DNA of 64,000 nucleotides from Sipunculus nudus (taxonomy: Eukaryota; Annelida; Sipuncula; Golfingiida; Sipunculidae): positions 45,552,456-45,616,455 of the forward strand of contig CM049318.1 in assembly GCA_026874595.1 (NCBI GenBank), written 5' to 3'. The position numbers and the translations under genes are program-made. Positions 39,601 to 53,856 of this stretch are shown here, piece after piece; the first letter of the stretch is position 1; each line of letters begins with the position of its first letter. The notes under the pieces are model-generated. The model was not told the DNA's origin. It saw only the letters and a program-made list of their open reading frames with translations, and ran no database searches.

Positions 39601-42600
39601 TGTGTCACAAGATAGTCACTGTCACAAACATGTCGCAAACATTGCACAAACTGTCCCAAGCAAATTTAGAAGCAAGCATAAAGGGTGTGTGTCACAAGAT
39701 TGTCACTGTCACAAACATGTCGCAAACATGGCACAGACTTTCCCAAGCAAATTAACAAGCAAGTATAAAGGGTGTGTGTCACAAGATTGTCACTGGCACA
39801 AGATTGTCACAAACATGGCATAGACTTTCCCAAGCAAATTTACAAGCAAGTATAAAGGGTGTGTGTCACAAGATTTTCACTGTCACAAGATTGTCAAAAA
39901 CATGGCATAGGCTTTCCCAAGCAAATTTCAGGCAAGTGTAAAGGGTGTGTGTCACAAGATTGTCACTGTCACAAGATTATCACAAACATGGCATAGGCTT
40001 TCCAAAGCAAATTAACAAGCAAGTATTAAGGGTGTGTGTCATAAGATTGTCACTGTCACAAGATTGTCACAAACATGGCATAGACTTTCCCAAGCAATTT
40101 TACAAGCAAGTGTTAACGGTGTGTGTCACAAGATTGACATTGTCACAAGATTGTTTCAAACCTTGCACAGACTTTCCCAAGCAAATTTACAAGCATATAT
40201 AAATGGTGTGTGTCACAAGATAGTCACTGTCACAAGATTGTCACAAACATGGCATAGACTTTCCCAAGCAATTTTACAAGCAAGTGTAAAGGGTGTGTGT
40301 CACAAGATTGTCATTGTCACAGGATTGTCACAAACATGGCATAGACTTTCCTAAGCAAATTTACAAGCAAGTATAAAAGGTGTGTGTCACAAGATTGTCA
40401 CTGTCACAAGATTGTCACAAACATGGAACTGACTGTCCCAAGCAATTTTACAAGCAAGTGTAAAGGGTGTGTGTCACAAGATTGTCACTGTCACAGGATT
40501 GTCACAAACATGGCATAGACTTTCCCAAGCAAATTTACAAGCAAGTATAGAGGTGTGTGTCACAAGATTGTCACTGTCACAAGATTGTCACAAACATGGA
40601 ACTGACTGTCCCAAGCAAATTTATAAGCAAGCATAAAGGGTGTGTGTCACAAGATTTTCACTGTCACGAGATTGTCACAAAGATGGCATAGACTTTCCCA
40701 AGCAAATTTACAAGCAAGAGTAAAGGGTGTGTGTCACAAGATTGTCACTGTCACAAAATTGTCACAAACATGGCATAGACTTTCCAAAGCAAATTTACGA
40801 GCAAGTATAAATGGTGTGTGTCACAATATTGTCACTGTCACAAGATTGTCACAAACATGGAACTGACTGTCCCAAGCAAATTTATAAGCAAGCATAAAGG
40901 GTGTGTGTCACAAGATTGTCACTGTCACAAGATTGTCACAAACATGGCATAGACTTTCCCAAGCAAATTTACAAGAAAGTATAAAGGATGTGTGTCACAA
41001 GATTGTCACTGTCACAAGATTGTCCCAAACATGGCATAGACTATCCCAAGCAAATTTACAAGCAAGTATTAAAGGTGTGTTTCACAAGATTGTCACAAAC
41101 ATGGCATAGACTTTCCCAAGCAAATTTATAAGCAAGTATGAAGGGTGTGTGTCACAAGATTGTCACTGTCGCAAGATTGTCACAAACACTGCACAGACTG
41201 TCCCAAGCAAATTTAGAAGCAAGCATAAAGGGTGTGTGTCACAAGATTGTCACTGTCACAAACATGTCGCAAACATTGCACAAACTGTCCCAAGCAAATT
41301 TAGAAGCAAGCATAAAGGGTGTGTGTCACAAGATTGTCACTGTCACAAACATGTCGCAAACATGGCACAGACTTTCCCAAGCAAATTAACAAGCAAGTAT
41401 AAAGGGTGTGTGTCACAAGATTGTCACTGGCACAAGATTGTCACAAACATGGCATAGACTTTCCCAAGCAAATTTACAAGCAAGTATAAAGGGTGTGTGT
41501 CACAAGATTTTCACTGTCACAAGATTGTCAAAAACATGGCATAGGCTTTCCCAAGCAAATTTCAGGCAAGTGTAAAGGGTGTGTGTCACAAGATTGTCAC
41601 TGTCACAAGATTGTCACAAACATGGAACTGACTGTCCCAAGCAAATTTAAAAGCAAGCATAAAGGGTGTGTGTCACAAGATTTTCACTGTCACAAGATTG
41701 TCACAAAGATGGCATAGACTTTCCCAAGCAAATTTACAAGCAAGAGTAAAGGGTGTGTGTCACAAGATTGTCACTGTCACAAGATTGTCACAAACATGGC
41801 ATAGACTTTCCAAAGCAAATTTAAGAGCAAGTATAAAAGGTGTGTGTCACAATATTGTCACTGTCACAAGATTGTCACAAACATGGAACTGACTGTCCCA
41901 AGCAAATTTATAAGCAAGCATAAAGGGTGTGTGTCACAAGATTGTCACTGTCACAAACATTTCGCAAACTTGGCAGAGACTTTCCCAAGCAAATTTACAA
42001 GCAAATATAAAGGTTGTGTGTCACAAGATTGTCACTGTCACAAGATTGTTTCAAACCTTGCACAGACTTTCCCATGCAAATTTACAAGCAAATATAAATG
42101 GTGTGTCACAAGATTGTCACTGTCACAAGATTGTCACTGTCACAAACATGTCGCAAATATGGCATAGACTTTCCCAAGCAAATTAACAAGCAAGTATAAA
42201 GGGTGTGTGTCACAAGATTGTCACTGTCACAAGATTGTCACAAACATGGCATAGACTTTCCCAAGCAAATTTACAAGAAAGTATAAAGGGTGTGTGTACA
42301 AGATTGTCACTGTCACAAGATTGTTCCAAACATGGCATAGACTTTCCCAAGCAAATTTACAAGCAAGTATTAAAGGTGTGTTTCACAAGATTGTCACAAA
42401 CATGGCATAGACTTTCCCAAGCAAATTTATAAGCAAGGATGAAGGGTGTGTGTCACAAGATTGTCACTGTCGCAAGATTGTCACAAACACTGCACAGACT
42501 GTCCCAAGCAAATTTAGAAGCAAGCATAAAGGGTGTGTGTCACAAGATTGTCACTGTCACAAACATGTCGCAAACATTGCACAAACTGTCCCAAGCAAAT

Positions 42601-45600
42601 TTAGAAGCAAGCATAAAGGGTGTGTGTCACAAGATTGTCACTGTCACAAACATGTCGCAAACATGGCACAGACTTTCCCAAGCAAATTAACAAGCAAGTA
42701 TAAAGGGTGTGTGTCACAAGATTGTCACTGGCACAAGATTGTCACAAACATGGCATAGACTTTCCCAAGCAAATTTACAAGCAGGTATAAAGGGTGTGTG
42801 TCACAAGATTTTCACTGTCACAAGATTGTCAAAAACATGGCATAGGCTTTCCCAAGCAAATTTCAGGCAAGTGTAAAGGGTGTGTGTCACAAGATTGTCA
42901 CTGTCACAAGATTGTCACAAACATGGCATAGGCTTTCCCAAGCAAATTAACAAGCAAGTATTAAGGGTGTGTGTCATAAGATTGTCACTGTCACAAGATT
43001 GTCACAAACATGGCATAGACCTTCCCAAGCAATTTTACAAGCAAGTGTTAAGGGTGTGTGTCACAAGATTGACACTGTCACAAGATTGTTTCAAACCTTG
43101 CACAGACTTTCCCAAGCAAATTTACAAGCATATATAAATGGTGTGTGTCACAAGATAGTCACTGTCACAAGATTGTCACAAACATGGCATAGACTGTCCC
43201 AAGCAAATTTACAAGCAAGTATAAAGGGAGTGTGTCACAAGATTGTCACTGTCACAAGATTGTCACAAACATTGCACAAACTGTCCCAAGCAAATTTAGA
43301 AGCAAGCATAAAGGGTGTGTGTCACAAGATTGTCACTGTCACAAGATTGTCACAAACATGGCATAGACTTTCCCAAGCAATTTTACGAGCAAGTGTAAAG
43401 GGTGTGTGTCATAAGATTGTCACTGTCACAAGATTGTCACAAACATGGCATAGACTTTCCCAAGCAAATTTACAAGCAAGTATAAAGGGTGTGTGTCACA
43501 AGATTGACACTGTCACAAGATTGTCACAAACATGGCATAGACTTTCCCAAGCAATTTTACAAGCAAGTGTAAAGGGTGTGTGTCACAAGATTGTCATTGT
43601 CACAGGATTGTCAAAAACATGGCATAGACTTTCCCAAGCAAATTTACAAGCAAGTATAAAAGGTGTGTGTCACAAGATTGTCACTGTCACAAGATTGTCA
43701 CAAACATGGAACTGACTGTCCAAAGCAAATTTATAAGCAAGCATAAAGGGTGTGTGTCACAAGATTGTCACTGTCACAAGATTGTCACAAACATGGCATA
43801 GACTTTCCCAAGCAAATTTACAAGCAAGAGTAAAGGGTGTGTGTCACAAGATTGTCACTGTCAAAAGATTGTCACAAACATGGCATAGACTGTCCCGAGC
43901 AAATTTATAAGCAAGCATAAACGGTGTGTGTCACAAGATTGTCACTGTCACAAACATGTCGCAAACTTGGCAGAGACTTTCCCAAGCAAATTTACAAGCA
44001 AATATAAAGGTTGTGTGTCACAAGATTGTCACGGTCACAAGATTGTTTCAAACCTTGCACAGACTTTCCCATGCAAATTTACAAGCAAATATAAATGGTG
44101 TGTCACAAGATTGTCACTGTCACAAGATTGTCACAAACATGGCATAGACTGTCCCAAGCAAATTTACAAGCAAGTATAAAGGGATTGTGTCACAAGATTG
44201 TCACTGTCACAAGATTGTCACAAACATTGCACAGACTGTCCCAAGCAAATTCAGAAGCAAGCATAAAGGGTGTGTGTCACAAGATTGTCACTGTCACAAA
44301 CATGTCGCAAACATGGCACAGACTTTCCTAAGCAAATTAACAAGCAAGTATAAAGGGTACGTGTCATAAGATTGTCACTGTCACAAGATTGTCACAAACA
44401 TGGCATAGACTTTCCCAAGCAAATTTACAAGCAAGTATAAAGGGTGTGTGTCACAAGATGGTCACTGTCACAAGATTGTCACATACATGGCATAGACTTT
44501 CCCAAGCAAATTTACAAGCAATTATTAAAGGTATGTGTCACATGATTGTCACAAACATGGCATAGACTTTCCTAAGCAAATTTACAAGCAAGTATAAAAG
44601 GTGTGTGTCACAAGATTGTCCCTGTCACATGATTGTCACAAACATGGAACTGACTGTCCAAAGCAAATTTACAAGCAAGCATAAAGGGTGTGTGTTACAA
44701 GATTGTCACTGTCACAAACATGTCGCAAACTTGGCAGAGACCTTCCCAAGCAAATTTACAAGCAAATATAAATGGTATGTGTCACAAGATTGTCACTGTC
44801 ACAAGATTGTCATAAACATGGCATAAACTGTCCCAAGCAAATTTACAAGCAAGTATAAAGGGAGTGTGTCACAAGATTGTCACTGTCACAAGATTGTCAC
44901 AAACATTGCACAGACTGTCCCAAGCAAATTTAGAAGAAAACATAAAGGGTGTGTGTCACAAGATTGTCACTGTCACAAACATGTCGCAAACATGGCACAG
45001 ACTTTCCTAAGCAAATTAACAAGCAAGTATAAAGGGTGTGTGTCACAAGATTGTCACTGTCACAAGATTGTCACGAACATGGCATAGACTTTCCCAAGCA
45101 AATTTACAAGCAAGTTTAAAGGGTGTGTGTCACAAAATTGTCACTGTCACAAGATTGTCACAAACATGGCATAGACTTTCCCAAGCAATTTTACAAGCAA
45201 GTGTAAAGGGTGTGTGTCACAAGATTGTCATTGTCACAGGATTGTCACAAACGTGGCATAGACTTTCCTAAGCAAATTTACAAGCAAGTATAAAAGGTGT
45301 GTGTCACAAGATTGTCACTGTCACAAGATTGTCACAAACATGGAACTGACTGTCCCAAGCAATTTTACAAGCAAGTGTAAAGGGTGTGTGTCACAAGATT
45401 GTCACTGTCACAGGATTGTCACAAACATGGCATAGACTTTCCCAAGCAAATTTACAAGCAAGTATAGAGGTGTGTGTCACAAGATTGTCACTGTCACAAG
45501 ATTGTCACAAACATGGAACTGACTGTCCCAAGCAAATTTATAAGCAAGCATAAAGGGTGTGTGTCACAAGATTTTCACTGTCACAAGATTGTCACAAAGA

Positions 45601-46109
45601 TGGCATAGACTGTCCCAAGCAAATTTAGAAGAGAACATAAAGGGTGTGTGTCACAAGATTGTCACTGTCACAAACATGTCGCAAACATGGCACAGACTTT
45701 CCCAAGCAAATTAACAAGCAAGTATAAAGGGTGTGTGTCACAAGATTGTCACTGTCACAAGATTGTCACGAACATGGCATAGACTTTCCCAAGCAAATTT
45801 ACAAGCAAGTTTAAAGGGTGTGTGTCACAAAATTGTCACTGTCACAAGATTGTCACAAACATGGCAAAGACTTTCCCAAGCAATTTTACAAGCAAGTGTA
45901 AAGGGTGTGTGTCACAAGATTGTCATTGTCACAGGATTGTCACAAACATGGCATAGACTTTCCTAAGCAAATTTACAAGCAAGTATAAAAGGTGTGTGTC
46001 ACAAGATTGTCACTGTCACAAGATTGTCACAAACATGGAACTGACTGTCCCAAGCAATTTTACAAGCAAGTGTAAAGGGTGTGTGTCACAAGATTGTCAC
46101 TGTCACAGG
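36693..46109 (+). repeat. 9,417-bp tandem duplication, copy II
   Basis: The junction at about 36,692-36,740 joins a unit typical of 15.15 kb (ACAGGATTG) to one typical of 5.95 kb (CAAGAGTAAAG). At the corresponding right end (about 46,155) the sequence instead continues into AGTATAGAGG, as at 15.2 kb. Copy II shares four substitutions with copy I that copy 1 of the 21-kb block lacks, which places its origin within the second block. Confidence 0.87.
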
Positions 46110-47320
46110 ATTGTCACAAACATGGCATAGACTTTCCCAAGCAAATTTACAAGCAAGTATAGAGGTGTGTGTCACAAGATTGTCACTGTCACAAGATTGT
46201 CACAAACATGGAACTGACTGTCCCAAGCAAATTTATAAGCAAGCATAAAGGGTGTGTGTCACAAGATTTTCACTGTCACAAGATTGTCACAAAGATGGCA
46301 TAGACTTTCCCAAGCAAATTTACAAGCAAGAGTAAAGGGTGTGTGTCACAAGATTGTCACTGTCACAAAATTGTCACAAACATGGCATAGACTTTCCAAA
46401 GCAAATTTACGAGCAAGTATAAATGGTGTGTGTCACAATATTGTCACTGTCACAAGATTGTCACAAACATGGAACTGACTGTCCCAAGCAAATTTATAAG
46501 CAAGCATAAAGGGTGTGTGTCACAAGATTGTCACTGTCACAAACATGTCGCAAACTTGGCAGAGACTTTCCCAAGCAAATTTACAAGCAAATATAAAGGT
46601 TGTGTGTCACAAGATTGTCACTGTCACAAGATTGTTTCAAACCTTGCGCAGACTTTCCCATGCAAATTTACAAGCAAATATAAATGGTGTGTCACAAGAT
46701 TGTCACTATCACAAGATTGTCACTGTCACAAACATGTCGCAAACATGGCATAGACTTTCCCAAGCAAATTAACAAGCAAGTATAAAGGGTGTGTGTCACA
46801 AGATTGTCACTGTCACAAGATTGTCACAAACATGGCATAGACTTTCCCAAGCAAATTTACAAGAAAGTATAAAGGATGTGTGTCACAAGATTGTCACTGT
46901 CACAAGATTGTCCCAAACATGGCATAGACTTTCCCAAGCAAATTTACAAGCAAGTATTAAAGGTGTGTTTCACAAGATTGTCACAAACATGGCATAGACT
47001 TTCCCAAGCAAATTTATAAGCAAGTATGAAGGGTGTGTGTCACAAGATTGTCACTGTCGCAAGATTGTCACAAACACTGCACAGACTGTCCCAAGCAAAT
47101 TTAGAAGCAAGCATAAAGGGTGTGTGTCACAAGATTGTCACTGTCACAAACATGTCGCAAACATTGCACAAACTGTCCCAAGCAAATTTAGAAGCAAGCA
47201 TAAAGGGTGTGTGTCACAAGATTGTCACTGTCACAAACATGTCGCAAACATGGCACAGACTTTCCCAAGCAAATTAACAAGCAAGTATAAAGGGTGTGTG
47301 TCACAAGATTGTCACTGGCA

Positions 47321-47359
47321 CAAGATTGTCACAAACATGGCATAGACTTTCCCAAGCAA
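47321..47359 (+). repeat. Junction of a 260-bp (three-unit) deletion in copy 2
   Basis: A unit with the rare CACTGGCACAAG variant runs straight into the AATTTTACAAGCAAGTGTTAACGG unit. At 16.34-16.68 kb and in other homologous places (8.8-9.2 kb, 48.7-49.0 kb) these are separated by three further units of 87, 86 and 87 bp, including the TTTCAGGCAAGTG unit. Exchange in register between GGCATAGACTTTCCCAAGC segments explains it. Confidence 0.85.
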
Positions 47360-50300
47360 TTTTACAAGCAAGTGTTAACGGTGTGTGTCACAAGATTGAC
47401 ACTGTCACAAGATTGTTTCAAACCTTGCACAGACTTTCCCAAGCATATTTACAAGCATATATAAATGGTGTGTGTCACAAGATAGTCACTGTCACAAGAT
47501 TGTCACAAACATGGCATAGACTTTCCCAAGCAATTTTACAAGCAAGTGTAAAGGGTGTGTGTCACAAGATTGTCATTGTCACAGGATTGTCACAAACATG
47601 GCATAGACTTTCCTAAGCAAATTTACAAGCAAGTATAAAAGGTGTGTGTCACAAGATTGTCACTGTCACAAGATTGTCACAAACATGGAACTGACTGTCC
47701 CAAGCAATTTTACAAGCAAGTGTAAAGGGTGTGTGTCACAAGATTGTCACTGTCACAGGATTGTCACAAACATGGCATAGACTTTCCCAAGCAAATTTAC
47801 AAGCAAGTATAGAGGTGTGTGTCACAAGATTGTCACTGTCACAAGATTGTCACAAACATGGAACTGACTGTCCCAAGCAAATTTATAAGCAAGCATAAAG
47901 GGTGTGTGTCACAAGATTTTCACTGTCACAAGATTGTCACAAAGATGACATAGACTTTCCCAAGCAAATTTACAAGCAAGAGTAAAGGGTGTGTGTCACA
48001 AGATTGTCACTGTCACAAAATTGTCACAAACATGGCATAGACTTTCCAAAGCAAATTTACGAGCAAGTATAAATGGTGTGTGTCACAATATTGTCACTGT
48101 CACAAGATTGTCACAAACATGGAACTGACTGTCCCAAGCAAATTTATAAGCAAGCATAAAGGGTGTGTGTCACAAGATTGTCACTGTCACAAGATTGTCA
48201 CAAACATGGCATAGACTTTCCCAAGCAAATTTATAAGAAAGTATAAAGGATGTGTGTCACAAGATTGTCACTGTCACAAGATTGTCCCAAACATGGCATA
48301 GACTTTCCCAAGCAAATTTACAAGCAAGTATTAAAGGTGTGTTTCACAAGATTGTCACAAACATGGCATAGACTTTCCCAAGCAAATTTATAAGCAAGTA
48401 TGAAGGGTGTGTGTCACAAGATTGTCACTGTCGCAAGATTGTCACAAACACTGCACAGACTGTCCCAAGCAAATTTAGAAGCAAGCATAAAGGGTGTGTG
48501 TCACAAGATTGTCACTGTCATAAACATGTCGCAAACATTGCACAAACTGTCCCAAGCAAATTTAGAAGCAAGCATAAAGGGTGTGTGTCACAAGATTGTC
48601 ACTGTCACAAACATGTCGCAAACATGGCACAGACTTTCCCAAGCAAATTAACAAGCAAGTATAAAGGGTGTGTGTCACAAGATTGTCACTGGCACAAGAT
48701 TGTCACAAACATGGCATAGACTTTCCCAAGCAAATTTACAAGCAAGTATAAAGGGTGTGTGTCACAAGATTTTCACTGTCACAAGATTGTCAAAAACATG
48801 GCATAGGCTTTCCCAAGCAAATTTCAGGCAAGTGTAAAGGGTGTGTGTCACAAGATTGTCACTGTCACAAGATTATCACAAACATGGCATAGGCTTTCCC
48901 AAGCAAATTAACAAGCAAGTATTAAGGGTGTGTGTCATAAGATTGTCACTGTCACAAGATTGTCACAAACATGGCATAGACTTTCCCAAGCAATTTTACA
49001 AGCAAGTGTTAACGGTGTGTGTCACAAGATTGACACTGTCACAAGATTGTTTCAAACCTTGCACAGACTTTCCCAAGCAAATTTACAAGCATATATAAAT
49101 GGTGTGTGTCACAAGATAGTCACTGTCACAAGATTGTCACAAACATGGCATATACTGTCCCAAGCAAATTTACAAGCAAGTATAAAGGGACTGTGTCACA
49201 AGATTGTCACTGTCACAAGATTGTCACAAACATTGCACAAACTGTCCCAAGCAAATTTAGAAGCAAGCATAAAGGGTGTGTGTCACAAGATTGTCACTGT
49301 CACAAGATTGTCACAAACATGGCATAGACTTTCCCAAGCAATTTTACGAGCAAGTGTAAAGGGTGTGTGTCACAATATTGTCACTGTCACAAGATTGTCA
49401 CAAACATGGAACTGACTGTCCCAAGCAAATTTATAAGCAAGCATAAAGGGTGTGTGTCACAAGATTGTCACTGTCACAAACATGTCGCAAACTTGGCAGA
49501 GACTTTCCCAAGCAAATTTACAAGCAAATATAAAGGTTGTGTGTCACAAGATTGTCACTGTCACAAGATTGTTTCAAACCTTGCACAGACTTTCCCATGC
49601 AAATTTACAAGCAAATATAAATGGTGTGTCACAAGATTGTCACTGTCACAAGATTGTCACTGTCACAAACATGTCGCAAACATGGCACAGACTTTCCCAA
49701 GCAAATTAACAAGCAAGTATAAAGGGTGTGTGTCACAAGATTGTCACTGTCACAAGATTGTCACAAACATGGCATAGACTTTCCAAAGCAAATTTACAAG
49801 AAAGTATAAAGGGTGTGTGTCACAAGATTGTCACTGTCACAAGATTGTCCCAAACATGGCATAGACTTTCCCAAGCAAATTTACAAGCAAGTATTAAAGG
49901 TGTGTTTCACAAGATTGTCACAAACATGGCATAGACTTTCCCAAGCAAATTTATAAGCAAGTATGAAGGGTGTGTGTCACAAGATTGTCACTGTCGCAAG
50001 ATTGTCACAAACACTGCACAGACTGTCCCAAGCAAATTTAGAAGCAAGCATAAAGGGTGTGTGTCACAAGATTGTCACTGTCACAAACATGTCGCAAACA
50101 TTGCACAAACTGTCCCAAGCAAATTTAGAAGCAAGCATAAAGGGTGTGTGTCACAAGATTGTCACTGTCACAAACATGTCGCAAACATGGCACAGACTTT
50201 CCCAAGCAAATTAACAAGCAAGTATAAAGGGTGTGTGTCACAAGATTGTCACTGGCACAAGATTGTCACAAACATGGCATAGACTTTCCCAAGCAAATTT

Positions 50301-53300
50301 ACAAGCAAGTATAAAGGGTGTGTGTCACAAGATTTTCACTGTCACAAGATTGTCAAAAACATGGCATAGGCTTTCCCAAGCAAATTTCAGGCAAGTGTAA
50401 AGGGTGTGTGTCACAAGATTGTCACTGTCACAAGATTATCACAAACATGGCATAGGCTTTCCCAAGCAAATTAACAAGCAAGTATTAAGGGTGTGTGTCA
50501 TAAGATTGTCACTGTCACAAGATTGTCACAAACATGGCATAGACTTTCCCAAGCAATTTTACAAGCAAGTGTTAAGGGTATGTGTCACAAGATTGTCACT
50601 GTCACAAGATTGTCACAAACATGGCATAGACTGTCCCAAGCAAATTTACAAGCAAGTATAAAGGGAGTGTGTCACAAGATTGTCACTGTCACAAGATTGT
50701 CACAAACATTGCACAAACTGTCCCAAGCAAATTTAGAAGCAAGCATAAAGGGTGTGTGTCACAAGATTGTCACTGTCACAAGATTGTCACAAACATGGCA
50801 TAGACTTTCCCAAGCAATTTTACGAGCAAGTGTAAAGGGTGTGTGTCATAAGATTGTCACTGTCACAAGATTGTCACAAACATGGCATAGACTTTCCCAA
50901 GCAAATTTACAAGCAAGTATAAAGGGTGTGTGTCACAAGATTGTCACTGTCACAAGATTGTCACATACATGCATAGACTTACCCAAGCAAATTTACAAGC
51001 AATTATTAAAGGTGTGTGTCACAAGATTGTCACAAACATGGCATAGACTTTCCCAAGTAAATTTACAAGCAAGTATGAAGGGTGTGTGTCACAAGATTGT
51101 CACTGTTGCAAGATTGTCACAAACATTGCGTAGACTGTCCCAAGCAAATTTACAAGCAAGTATAAAGGGAGTGCGTCACAAGATTGTCACTGTCACAAGA
51201 TTGTCACAAACATTGCACAGACTGTCCCAAGCAAATTTAGAAGCAAGCATAATGGGTGTGTGTCACAAGATTATCACTTTCACAAACATGTCGCAAACAT
51301 GGCACAGACTTTCCCAAGCAAATTTACAAGCAAGTATTAAAGGTGTGTCATATGATTGTCACAAATATGGCATACACTTTCCGAAGCAAATTTACAAGCA
51401 AGTATAAAGGGTGTGTGTCACAAGATTGTCACTGTCACAAGATTGTCACAAACATGGCATAGATTTTCCAAAGCAAATTTACAAGCAAGTATAAAAGGTG
51501 TGTGTCACAAGATTGTCACTGTCACAAGATTGTCACAAACATGGAACTGACTGTCCCAAGCAAATTTACAAGCAAGCATAAGGGTGTGTGTCACAAGATT
51601 GTCACTGTCACAAACATGAGGCAAACTTGGCAGAGACTTTCCCAAGCAATTTTACAAGCAAATATAAATGGTGTGTGGCACAAGATAGTCACTGTCACAA
51701 GATTGTCACAAACATGGCATAGACTGTCCCAAGCAAATTTACAAGCAAGTATAAAGGGAGTTTGTCACAAGATTGTCACTGTCACAAGATTGTCACAAAC
51801 ATTGCACAGACTGTCTCAAGCAAATTTAGAAGAAAACATAAAGGGTGTGTGTCACAAGATTGTCACTGTCACAAGATTGTCACAAACATGGCATAGACTT
51901 CCCCAAGCAAATTTACAAGCAAGTATTAAAGGTGTGTGTCACAAGATTGTCACAAACATGGCACAGACTTTCCCAAGCAAATTAATAAGCAAGTATGAAG
52001 GGTGTGTCACAAGATTGTCACTGTCGCAAGATTGTCACAAACATGGCATAGACTGTCCCAAGCAAATTTACAAGCAAGTATAAAGGGAGTGTGTCAAAAT
52101 ATTGTCACTGTCACAAGATTGTCACAAACATTGCACAGACTGTCCCAAGCAAATTTAGAAGCAAGCATAACGGGTGTGTGTCACAAGATTGTCACTGTCA
52201 CAAACATGCCGCAAACATGGCACAGACTTTCCCAAGCAAATTAATAAGCAAGTATAAAGGGTATGTGTCACAAGATTGTCACTGTCACAAGATTGTCACA
52301 AACATTGCATAGACTGTCCGAAGCAAATTTATAAGCAAGCATAAAGGGTTGTGTCACAAGATTGTCCCTGTCACAAATATTTCGCAAACTTGGCAGAGAC
52401 TTTCCGAAGCAAATTTACAAGCAAATATAAAGGTTGTGTGTCACAAGATTGTCACTGTCACAAGATTGTTTCAAACCTTGCACAGACTTTCCCAAACATA
52501 TTTACAAGCAAATATAAATGATGTGTGTCACAAGATTGTCACTGTCACAAGATTGTCACAAACATGGCATAGACTGTCCCAAGCAATTTACAAGCAAGTA
52601 TAAAGGGAGTGTGTCACAAGATTGTCACTGTCACAAGATTTTCACAAACATTTCACAGACTGTCCCAAGCAAATTTAGAAGCAAGCATAAAGGGTGTGTG
52701 TCACAAGATTGTCACTGTCACAAACATGTCGCATACATGGCACAGACTTTCCAAAGCAGATTAACAAGCAAGTATAAAAGGTGTGTGTCATAAGATTGTC
52801 ACTGTCACAAGATTGTCACAAACATGGCATAGACTTCCCCAAGCAAATTTACAAGCAAGTATAAAGGGTGTGTGTCACAAGATTGTCACTGTCACAAGAT
52901 TGTCACATACATGGCATAGACTTTCCCAAGCAAATTTACAAGCAATTATTAAAGTTGTGTGTCACAAGATTGTCACAAACATGGCATAGACTTTCCCAAA
53001 TAAATTTACAAGCAAGTATGAAGGGTGTGTGTCACAAGATTGTCACTGTCGCAAGATTGTCACAAACATTGCATAGACTGTCCCAAGCAAATTTATAAGC
53101 AAGTATAAAGGGAGTGCGTCACAAGATTGTCACTGTCACAAGATTGTCACAAACATTGCACAGACTGTCCTAAGCAAATTTACAAGCAAGTATTAAAGTT
53201 GTGTCACATGATTTTCACAAATATGGCATAGACTTTCCCAAGCAAATTTACAAGCAAGTATAAAGGGTGTGTGTCACAAGATTGTCACTGTCACAAGATT

Positions 53301-53856
53301 GTCACAAACATGGCATAGACTTTCCTAAGCAAATTTACAAGCAAGTTTAAAAGGTGTGTGTCACAAGATTGTCACTGTCACAAGATTGTCAAAAACATGG
53401 AACTGACTGTCCCAAGCAAATTTACAAGCAAGCATAAAAGGGTGTGTGTCACAAGACTGTCACTGTCACAAACATGTCGCAAACTTGGCAGAGACTTTCC
53501 CAAGCAAATTTACAAGCAAATATTAATGGTGTGTGTCACAAGATTGTCACTGTCACAAGATTGTCACAAACATGGCATAGACTGTCCCAAGCAAATTTAC
53601 AAGCAAGTATAAAGGGTGTGTGTCACAAGATTGTCACTGTCACAAGATTATCACAAACATGGCATAGACTTTCCTAAGCAAATTTACAAGCAAGTTTAAA
53701 AGTTGTGTGTCACAAGATTGTCACTGTCACAAGATTGTCAAAAACATGGAACTGACTGTCCCAAGCAAATTTACAAGCAAGCATAAAGGGTGTGTGTCAC
53801 AAGACTGTCACTGTCACAAACATGTCGCAAACTTGGCAGAGACTTTCCCAAGCAAA

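Noticed and set aside
50493-51407. 304-codon open frame (also at 19,795-20,709) and the five 248-codon frames as protein genes
   Set aside because: They are runs of translated 87-bp satellite units, ending wherever a variant unit adds a stop or shifts frame. There is no start context, no domain and no composition change, and identical frames recur in each duplicated block.
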